Positions 58,153-64,000 of a DNA stretch of 64,000 nt are shown here, piece by piece. Origin of the DNA: Parabacteroides distasonis ATCC 8503 (lineage in GTDB: Bacteria > Bacteroidota > Bacteroidia > Bacteroidales > Tannerellaceae). Every line of letters begins with the position of its first letter. Positions within the stretch are counted from its first letter, which is position 1. The stretch lies in assembly GCF_000012845.1 (NCBI RefSeq), contig NC_009615.1:2199501-2263500 (forward strand), read 5' to 3'. A program made the position numbers and the translations under genes. The notes under the pieces were generated by a model. The model had not been told where the DNA came from. It searched no databases and saw only the letters and a program-made list of their open reading frames with translations.

Positions 58153-59421
58153 ATGAAAATAACAATCGTATCGTTCGCAATGGCAGCTGCTTTCGGTTTA
58201 ATCGCCTGTGATAACACGAAGCATAACACATTGACCGAACAAGAGAAAGCGGAAGGTTGGGAACTTCTATTCGATGGGGAAACCTTGGATGGCTGGCGGG
58301 ATTATAACGGAACTGCCTTGACCGGACCTTGGGAAGTTGTAAACGGAACCATCCAAGCGGACGGGCAAGGTAGCGATGCCAGCGGATACATCGTCACCGA
58401 CAAGGCTTATGAGAATTTTGAGCTTTCGTGGGACTGGAAAATCTCGAAAGGAGGAAATAGCGGTTTATTATATCATGTGGTAGAACGTCCTCAATTCCCG
58501 GTTCCCTACGTTACCGGTCCCGAGTATCAATTGATTGATGATATCAATTTCGCGGAGCCATTGGAAGATTGGCAACGTTGCGGAGTGGATTACGCGATGT
58601 ATTTACCGGACTTCAACACGATAAAAGTACATCCGGCCGGCGAATGGAACAACTCTAAGATTATTTTTGACAACGGACATGTCACCTACTTTATGAACGG
58701 GCACAAAACCGTAGAGTTCGATGCATGGTCTGATGATTGGTTCTCCCGTAAGAACAGCGGTAAATGGGCGAACGCTCCTGAATACGGATTAGCGCATAAA
58801 GGCTTGATTTGTTTGCAAGACCACGGTTATCCCGCATGGTTCCGTAATATCAAGATCAAGGAACTTCCCCGCAAGACACGAGAGGCTCGTTTATTCAACG
58901 GCGAGGACATTACAAACTGGGATAAATACGGCACAGAATTATGGTATGTAAAAGATGGTTTATTAGTATGCGAAAGTGGCCCGGATAAACAATACGGCTA
59001 TCTAGCCACCCGGGAATATTACGACGATTTTGACCTTACCGTGGAATTTAAACAGGAAGCGGATGGTAATTCTGGCGTATTTATTCGTTCCTTTGTAGAA
59101 GAAAAAGATGTAAAGGTAAACGGCTGGCAAGTGGAAGTCGCCCCCAAAGGCTTTGACACGGGCGGTATCTACGAATCCTACGGACGAGGATGGTTGATAC
59201 AGATCCCGGACGAGAAGGAGAACATCCTAAAACAAGGAGAGTGGAACACGATGCGTATCCGGGTACAAGGAGATAATGTACAGACTTGGCTCAACGGAGA
59301 GGAGATGGTAAACATCCGGGATGAAAAGATCGGAGCCGGTCAAGGGCGTATCGCTTTGCAAATACATGATGGTGGCGGCATCAAGGTTCTTTGGCGCAAC
59401 CTTCATTTACAAACATTATAG
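58153..59421 (+). CDS. Two-domain DUF1080 lipoprotein
   Basis: The 422-aa protein has a lipoprotein signal (lipobox LIAC, Cys near residue 19) and two DUF1080 beta-sandwich domains: the first with LLFDGETLDGWR, NSGLLYHVVERPQFP and GPEYQLIDD (about 33-235), the second with RLFNGEDITNWDKYG and NSGVFIRSFVEE (about 240-420). The family processes 3-keto glycosides. The first domain resembles the protein at 22730-23506. It heads a three-gene operon. Confidence 0.87.
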   Translation: MKITIVSFAMAAAFGLIACDNTKHNTLTEQEKAEGWELLFDGETLDGWRDYNGTALTGPWEVVNGTIQADGQGSDASGYIVTDKAYENFELSWDWKISKGGNSGLLYHVVERPQFPVPYVTGPEYQLIDDINFAEPLEDWQRCGVDYAMYLPDFNTIKVHPAGEWNNSKIIFDNGHVTYFMNGHKTVEFDAWSDDWFSRKNSGKWANAPEYGLAHKGLICLQDHGYPAWFRNIKIKELPRKTREARLFNGEDITNWDKYGTELWYVKDGLLVCESGPDKQYGYLATREYYDDFDLTVEFKQEADGNSGVFIRSFVEEKDVKVNGWQVEVAPKGFDTGGIYESYGRGWLIQIPDEKENILKQGEWNTMRIRVQGDNVQTWLNGEEMVNIRDEKIGAGQGRIALQIHDGGGIKVLWRNLHLQTL

Positions 59422-59449
59422 AATATCGTTTTCTTAAAATTTAATAGTT

Positions 59450-60964
59450 ATGAAAAACATTTCGAGAAGAAGTTTCCTCAAGACCGGAGCCGTAGCGGCA
59501 GCCGGACTAACGATCGTTCCGGGTTCTGTACTCGGTAAATCCTTTGGCTATACAGCTCCTAGTGACAAACTGAATATCGCGGGTATCGGTGTCGGCGGTA
59601 TGGGACGTCGTAACCTCGCCAACATGAACACGGAGAATATCGTAGCTTTATGCGATGTAGATTGGCACTACGCGGACAAGACCTTCAAGGACTATCCGAA
59701 GGCTAAACGCTTTAAAGACTGGCGTGTCATGTTCGATGAGATGGGTAAATCAATCGATGCGATTATGGTAGCCACCCCAGACCATACACATGCCGGCGTG
59801 ACCGCCCACGCAATCACGCTAGGCAAGCATTGCTATACGCAAAAACCGCTTACCCACTCCGTTTACGAATCGCGTTTGCTTACCAAACTGGCGAAGAAAT
59901 ATAAGGTAGCCACCCAAATGGGTAACCAAGGTAACTCATTCGACTGGTGCCGGCAGATCGCGGAGTGGATACAGTCTGGCGTAATCGGCGATGTATATGA
60001 GGTACATTGTTGGACAGACCGCCCCATCTGGCCCCAAGGCTTGATGAAGCCGAACGATACCCCGAAGTGCCCGAAGACACTGGATTGGGATTTATGGATC
60101 GGCCCGGCTCAAAAGCGGCCTTATAATCCGGTCTATACCCCTTGGAACTGGCGTGGATGGTGGGACTTCGGAACCGGGGCCTTGGGCGATATGGCTTGCC
60201 ATATCATGGACCCGTTGTATTGGGCACTCGACTTAAAATATCCGACCAGCGTAATCGGCAGCTCTACTTTGAGTAACCTGTACTCCCCTCCTCACGCACA
60301 GATCGTAACCTATACATTCCCCGCACGTCCACCCAAAGGAAATGTCAAGATGCCGGAAGTGAAAGTCTATTGGTACGATGGTGGTCTGATGCCTCCCCGT
60401 CCGGAAGAATTGAAAGACGGGCAGATGATGGGCGACGAGAACGGCGGTATCATCTTCATCGGAACGAAAGGAAAGATCATGACAGGCTGTTATGGAATGA
60501 ACCCGACCTTATTACCGGTTTCCGACATGGAACATTTCAACCAGCCCAAACCGACGATCCCGAGAGTGAAAGGTGGCAATGGAGACATATGGTCCACCAA
60601 TGCCCATGAGCAAGACTGGATCCGGGCTTGCAAGGAATCCCCGGAAAATCGTACGGAAGCCTCATCCAACTTCCAGTTCTCCGGTCCGTTCAACGAGATG
60701 GTCGTGATGGGAGTCTTGGCCGTTCGCCTCTCCGGACTGCAAGGTTTGCATCGTGAGTTGCAATGGGATGGAGAGAACATGCGGTTTACGAACATCTCCC
60801 CGAACGATAAGATCAAGATCGTCACGGTGGATGATTTCAAGGTAATTGACGGAGATCCGCGTTTCGACCGTCGCTTCGCCGAGTTTAACGCTGCGGAAAT
60901 GGCCAACGAATGGATCAAGCATACGTATAACAACGGTTTCTCTTTGCCGGATATGCCAAGATAA
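59450..60964 (+). CDS. Gfo/Idh/MocA family oxidoreductase, Tat-exported
   Basis: The 504-aa protein starts with a twin-arginine signal (SRRSFLKTGAVAAAGLTIV) and has the Rossmann segment LNIAGIGVGGMGRRN, the catalytic-type Lys in TQKPLTHSVYES and WNWRGWWDFGTGALGDMACH. It is a close paralog of the protein at 25706-27187. It is 28 bp after the DUF1080 gene and 21 bp before the TIM-barrel gene. Confidence 0.9.
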   Translation: MKNISRRSFLKTGAVAAAGLTIVPGSVLGKSFGYTAPSDKLNIAGIGVGGMGRRNLANMNTENIVALCDVDWHYADKTFKDYPKAKRFKDWRVMFDEMGKSIDAIMVATPDHTHAGVTAHAITLGKHCYTQKPLTHSVYESRLLTKLAKKYKVATQMGNQGNSFDWCRQIAEWIQSGVIGDVYEVHCWTDRPIWPQGLMKPNDTPKCPKTLDWDLWIGPAQKRPYNPVYTPWNWRGWWDFGTGALGDMACHIMDPLYWALDLKYPTSVIGSSTLSNLYSPPHAQIVTYTFPARPPKGNVKMPEVKVYWYDGGLMPPRPEELKDGQMMGDENGGIIFIGTKGKIMTGCYGMNPTLLPVSDMEHFNQPKPTIPRVKGGNGDIWSTNAHEQDWIRACKESPENRTEASSNFQFSGPFNEMVVMGVLAVRLSGLQGLHRELQWDGENMRFTNISPNDKIKIVTVDDFKVIDGDPRFDRRFAEFNAAEMANEWIKHTYNNGFSLPDMPR

Positions 60965-60985
60965 ACCTTTTAATAACAGCCAAAT

Positions 60986-61840
60986 ATGATAAGACATATC
61001 TATAAAATAATGATAGCGATCGTTTGCTGCCTATTGGCTATTCCAAGCGAAGCGCAAACGAAGGCCGAGAAGAACGGATGGCGTCTAGGGATGCAATCCT
61101 ATAGTTTCCACCTGTTCCCTTTGACGGAAGCTCTCGATAAGACACAAGAACTGGGATTGAAATACATCGAGATTTATCCCGGCCATAAGCTCGGTGGTAA
61201 ATGGGGAGATAAAGTATTCGATTTCAACCTTGATGCGCAGACCCAGAAAGAGATCAAGGAGCTTGCGGCATCCAAAGGTATCAAGATCGTAGGAACCGGG
61301 GTGTATGTAGCCGAAAAGTCGTCCGATTGGGAAAAGATGTTCAAATTCGCGAAAGCGATGGACCTAGAGTTCATTACTTGCGAACCGGCTTTAAGTGACT
61401 GGGACTTGGTAGAAAAATTGTCCAAGCAATACAACATTAAGATCTCCGTCCATAATCACCCGCAGCCTTCCGACTACTGGAAACCTGAGAACCTGTTGAA
61501 AGCCATCTCCGGACGCAGTCAATCGCTTGGTTCTTGTTCCGATGTGGGGCATTGGCGTCGGGAGGGGCTAAACCAGATTGATTGCTTAAAGCAACTCAAA
61601 GGTCGAATCATCTCTTTGCATTTCAAGGATATCGCCCCGAAAAAAGCAGGAGAGAATGAGCAGCACGACGTGATCTGGGGCACAGGCATCCTAGATGTAA
61701 AGGGAATGTTGAAAGAACTCAAATCCCAGAATTTCAAGGGAGTATTCTCTATCGAGTATGAATACAACTGGGAAAACTCTGTACCGGACATTAAAGAATG
61801 TATCCAATACTTCAATAAAACCGCAAACGAAATCTTATAA
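60986..61840 (+). CDS. Xylose isomerase-like TIM-barrel protein, exported
   Basis: The 284-aa protein has a signal peptide (ending SEAQ near residue 23) and a sugar isomerase/epimerase-type TIM barrel with likely metal ligands in TCEPALS, SVHNHPQPSD, CSDVGHW and FSIEYEYNW. It is paralogous to 27190-28005 and ends the second 3-keto-glycoside-type set. Confidence 0.87.
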   Translation: MIRHIYKIMIAIVCCLLAIPSEAQTKAEKNGWRLGMQSYSFHLFPLTEALDKTQELGLKYIEIYPGHKLGGKWGDKVFDFNLDAQTQKEIKELAASKGIKIVGTGVYVAEKSSDWEKMFKFAKAMDLEFITCEPALSDWDLVEKLSKQYNIKISVHNHPQPSDYWKPENLLKAISGRSQSLGSCSDVGHWRREGLNQIDCLKQLKGRIISLHFKDIAPKKAGENEQHDVIWGTGILDVKGMLKELKSQNFKGVFSIEYEYNWENSVPDIKECIQYFNKTANEIL

Positions 61841-61869
61841 TAGGGATTAGCATTAATTGACAGGTAGTA

Positions 61870-61909
61870 AGCGTATAGGCCCAAGGGACGTTCTCCTAGC
61901 CTATACGCT
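61870..61909. repeat. Perfect 11-bp hairpin after the TIM-barrel gene
   Basis: AGCGTATAGGC (61870-61880) and GCCTATACGCT (61899-61909) pair fully around an 18-nt loop. Only a short CT-rich run follows, so it is a weak terminator at best. The CGTATAGGC word also occurs in the array at 28027-28136. Confidence 0.75.
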
Positions 61910-61938
61910 CCACCTTTCTAATAATACACGGGAATAAA

Positions 61939-62229
61939 ATGGCATCTGACAACAAAATAATCGAATTGATCAAACAAGGAGATATAGCCGCCTTTAATAC
62001 CCTGTTCAAGTCTGTTTATCTCCAACTTTATATACATTGCCGAAAATTTATCCCCGCCCCGGAAGACGCAAAAGACATCTTACAAAACGTCTTCCTCCGC
62101 TTTTGGGAAAAGCGTGAGAACATCGATATTCACACGTCTTTAAACGCTTATTTATACAGGGCTATACAGAACGAATGCCTCAATTACCTTCGTTCTACCG
62201 GAACTCCCTATCTGATTAGCCATAATTAA
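61939..62229 (+). CDS. ECF sigma factor, N-terminal half (cut by DNA inversion)
   Basis: This 96-aa ORF encodes the sigma-2 region of an ECF sigma-70 factor: QGDIAAFNTLFKSVYLQLYI, then PEDAKDILQNVFLRFWEKRE for core and -10 binding, and YLYRAIQNECLNYLR. It lacks sigma-4. The real coding sequence breaks off in the 13-bp repeat at 62192-62204; the last seven residues here (PYLISHN) come from the flipped DNA. If the segment 62205-63587 is reversed, the frame continues into the ORF at 63299-63587 and gives a complete 184-aa sigma factor. In this orientation the product should be inactive. Confidence 0.92.
   Translation: MASDNKIIELIKQGDIAAFNTLFKSVYLQLYIHCRKFIPAPEDAKDILQNVFLRFWEKRENIDIHTSLNAYLYRAIQNECLNYLRSTGTPYLISHN
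62192..62204. repeat. Inversion site, left copy (GTTCTACCGGAAC)
   Basis: This 13-bp sequence is the exact reverse complement of 63588-63600. It has its own dyad, GTTC-N5-GAAC, as expected for a recombinase crossover site, and lies in the sigma coding frame (codons for S-T-G-T). Confidence 0.92.
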
Positions 62230-62346
62230 TAAATTTAAGATTAATAATAAGATCTAACAATGTTACGTTTTTTATCCGTATTACACTAAAAATCATCCAT
62301 TTCTCATAAGCAAGACTGTTTTTAAGATTAATAATTCAATGATTTA

Positions 62347-63216
62347 TTATTTGATTACTATAGTATCTTTCAGTATTTGATAGCGAATACCCGTATTCGT
62401 CTTTATCACATTGAGAATCTCCGATAAATCTTCGTTGTTACGGAAACTACCGCTAAACCTTAATTTTTTTATCCCTTGATTTTCATAACGAAATACAACG
62501 TTATAGTTCCTTTCCAACAACTTTGTTATATCTTGCAGATACATCATTTTAAAAGACAAGAAACCTCCTCTCCATTGAGCGAATAGTTTCTTATCGTAAG
62601 GTACTACTTCTATCTTATTTCTACTTTTATCATAAACCGCCACTTGGTTAGGCTCAAGTAAGACCTCTTGTTTAGTCAACGTAGGTTGTACGGCGACCTT
62701 GCCATTGAACAAGGTTGTGGTTAGTTGCGAGTCTTCCATATAAGCGGAAACATTAAAGGCCGTACCAATCGCTTTCACATCAATACCGTTTGCCTTTACA
62801 ACAAATGGTAAGTCTTTATTCTTTGCGACTTCAAAATAAGCTTCTCCATCCAAATAAATGCTACGATTGGAATGGCCGTAGTTCTCCGCATATTCTAGAG
62901 TTGTACAAGAGTTAAGCCAAACCCTCGTACCATCCGGTAATTGCAAATAGCTCTTCTCTCCTTTGCTCGTTACTAATTTATAATTTCCAACTGTCGATAA
63001 GTTCTCTTGATTCGTAAGATACAACGTTGATAGTGAAACACCTATGCCCAAAACCACGGCAGCGGCATATTTCATGTATTGAAGGAATAGCCTTCTTGTT
63101 TTCATTTTGGAAATAGTTTTTTTCTCTATGGATGAAAACAAACGCTCCCACTCCCTATCAACATCTACTTCGTCTTTGAGACTTTCCGCAATTATATTTT
63201 TTATATATTCTTTCAT
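62347..63216 (-). CDS. FecR family anti-sigma factor
   Basis: The 289-aa protein has a short cytoplasmic anti-sigma part (residues 1-45), one membrane helix (about 48-66) and a periplasmic FecR domain (YLQLPDGTRVWLNSCTTLEY, then GEAYFEVAKNKDLPFVV), ending with a DUF4974-type domain (LRFSGSFRNNEDLSEILNVI) that resembles an STN domain. It senses the partner SusC/TonB receptor and holds or activates the ECF sigma. It is intact, but in this orientation it is detached from the sigma promoter and lies antisense to transcription from 61939. Confidence 0.93.
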   Translation of the reverse strand: MKEYIKNIIAESLKDEVDVDREWERLFSSIEKKTISKMKTRRLFLQYMKYAAAVVLGIGVSLSTLYLTNQENLSTVGNYKLVTSKGEKSYLQLPDGTRVWLNSCTTLEYAENYGHSNRSIYLDGEAYFEVAKNKDLPFVVKANGIDVKAIGTAFNVSAYMEDSQLTTTLFNGKVAVQPTLTKQEVLLEPNQVAVYDKSRNKIEVVPYDKKLFAQWRGGFLSFKMMYLQDITKLLERNYNVVFRYENQGIKKLRFSGSFRNNEDLSEILNVIKTNTGIRYQILKDTIVIK

Positions 63217-63298
63217 TGTTTTTTCTCGATTCTATATGTATGACACTTCAAAACGATGTGCTACTTACAAGATTGATAGATTTTTGTATTATATTTTT

Positions 63299-63587
63299 TC
63301 AAGAAACCAGATAATCTTTCAATCTACTTTTCAAAATCTTAAGGGCTCTATATATCTGTGTTTCCACTGTACGGACGGAGATATCCAATTTATCTGCGAT
63401 CTCTTGGTTCTTGAGTCCATTTATACGACTCAATTTAAAAATGGATTTACATTGATCTGGTAATTCCTCTATCGTATTTTCCGTGATTCGTTCTATTTCA
63501 AAAATACTAAGTATCGAATAAGGATCATTATCTTCCACAGCCTCTTGTTTATCCATCTCTGATATTTCATATCGGGGAATGTCAATG
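63299..63587 (-). pseudogene. ECF sigma factor, C-terminal half (sigma-4), detached
   Basis: This frame (an internal ATG at 63556 gives 85 aa) encodes IEELPDQCKSIFKLSRINGL and NQEIADKLDISVRTVETQIY, the sigma-4 helix-turn-helix for the -35 element. It is the missing half of the gene beginning at 61939: reading from the repeat, the codons T-I-D-I-P-R-Y-E-I-S-E lead without interruption into the ATG at 63556. It is 82 nt upstream of fecR on the same strand. Confidence 0.9.
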
Positions 63588-63600
63588 GTTCCGGTAGAAC
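63588..63600. repeat. Inversion site, right copy (GTTCCGGTAGAAC)
   Basis: Inverted copy of 62192-62204. It lies in the susC coding frame (codons S-S-G-R-T once joined to the flipped DNA). Confidence 0.92.
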
Positions 63601-64000
63601 TAATTACAGAACCCTGAAAAAATCATTATTTTTAGGTTTGTGCTTAACCTTTTTCCAGCCGTACACAGTAGCGGCATCAGCACAAATTATATCCTTAAAT
63701 ATCACAAAAGGAACTATCACTGAAGTTTTTAAGGCGATTGAAGACCAAAGTGAATATAAATTCTTTTATAATGACAATCAAATCAATTTGAATAAACGGG
63801 TTGATGTCAATATCCATGAAGAATCCATAGAACAAGTATTAAACAATGTCTTTAGAGGTACGGATATTACGTATAAGATCGTCAAGAATCACGTAGTACT
63901 TACCAACAAGACCATGAAAGATACGGAGTTGCCATCCACCAACCAAAATCGCAAACGGCTAACCGGACAAGTAGTAGGACAAGATGGGGAGCCTCTGATC
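63588..64000 (+). CDS. SusC-type TonB-dependent receptor, 5' end cut by inversion, 3' end outside window
   Basis: The frame encodes a signal peptide (TLKKSLFLGLCLTFF, ending AASA-Q), an STN domain (LNITKGTITEVFKAIEDQSE, then EESIEQVLNNVFRGT) and the beginning of a carboxypeptidase-regulatory-like domain (LTGQVVGQDGEPL). STN-bearing receptors signal to FecR. In this orientation there is no start codon: an in-frame TGA lies at 63560-63562 and no ATG follows before the signal peptide. In the flipped state the frame would begin with ATG at the segment end (62223 on the minus strand), adding MANQIGS. Confidence 0.9.

Larger units (their letters stand above)
62205..63587. mobile_element. Invertible DNA segment (1,383 bp), apparent OFF orientation
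   Basis: The segment carries, on the minus strand, the sigma-4 half of the ECF sigma gene, the whole fecR gene, and at its left end a short stretch that would be the start codon and first residues of the susC gene. Reversal between the two 13-bp repeats rejoins sigma in frame, leaves 82 nt to fecR and then 123 nt to the susC ATG, the normal order sigma-fecR-susC. No recombinase gene is in the window. Confidence 0.9.

Noticed and set aside
61939..62229. Sigma gene truncated by ordinary mutation
   Set aside because: The missing part is intact nearby on the other strand, and the break coincides with a perfect inverted repeat.
63299..63556. Stand-alone 85-aa helix-turn-helix regulator
   Set aside because: It is only the sigma-4 region, and it joins in frame to the sigma-2 half across the inversion repeat.

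Overview
The window looks like a chromosomal segment of a gut Bacteroidales bacterium, most probably Parabacteroides (P. distasonis-like). Reasons: promoter -7 boxes of the TAnnTTTG type throughout, a UpxY-type capsule antiterminator, serine palmitoyltransferase, PorT and GldH, FecR/ECF sigma with a SusC-type receptor, and long Bacteroidetes-type NusB and RicT. Species assignment is inference from gene content.

Layout. 1-1959 (-): end of a capsule/exopolysaccharide locus (flippase, UpxY-like antiterminator). 2306-6622 (+): dnaG and an ABC exporter pair. 6685-6859 (-): two identical tRNA-Gln(CTG). 7147-15853: housekeeping run (rsfS, ftsH, cdsA, porT, ferredoxin, PUR protein, nusB, yajC, YbbR protein, coaE, DUF5606). 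16061-20984 (+): tight operon of ROK kinase, NanE-like epimerase, glycyl radical enzyme and its activase. 21049-28005: acetyltransferase, AraC regulator and a periplasmic 3-keto-glycoside-type set (DUF1080, two Gfo/Idh/MocA proteins, EEP phosphatase/nuclease, TIM-barrel protein). 28143-35940: lon, trmN6-like, lipid kinase, serine palmitoyltransferase, ricT, gldH. 35900-43215 (-): rodA, PBP2, mreD, mreC, mreB, purH. 43216-45700: small accessory spot (acyltransferase remnant, solitary MNT protein, BRO-N gene flanked by 31-bp direct repeats). 45732-57458: ABC-F, LTA-synthase-like protein, rny, zapA, then hpt-adk-obg-pgeF-B3/4 and nnr. 58153-61840 (+): a second DUF1080 / Gfo-Idh / TIM-barrel set.

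The most striking system is at the right end (61939-64000). The first half of an ECF sigma gene is on + and its second half is on -, with the FecR anti-sigma gene on the same inverted piece, and a SusC-type receptor that has lost its start codon follows on +. A 13-bp inverted repeat (GTTCTACCGGAAC) lies exactly at both break points (62192-62204 and 63588-63600). Flipping the 1,383 bp between them on paper restores, in frame, a 184-aa sigma factor, places fecR downstream of it, and gives susC an ATG and signal peptide. This reads as a DNA-inversion switch that cuts two genes at once, seen here in its OFF orientation.

A second theme is a set of intergenic tandem arrays with a period of 22 bp (one of 23 bp) but different unit sequences, at 1340, 6954, 15261, 28027, 43630 and 57719.
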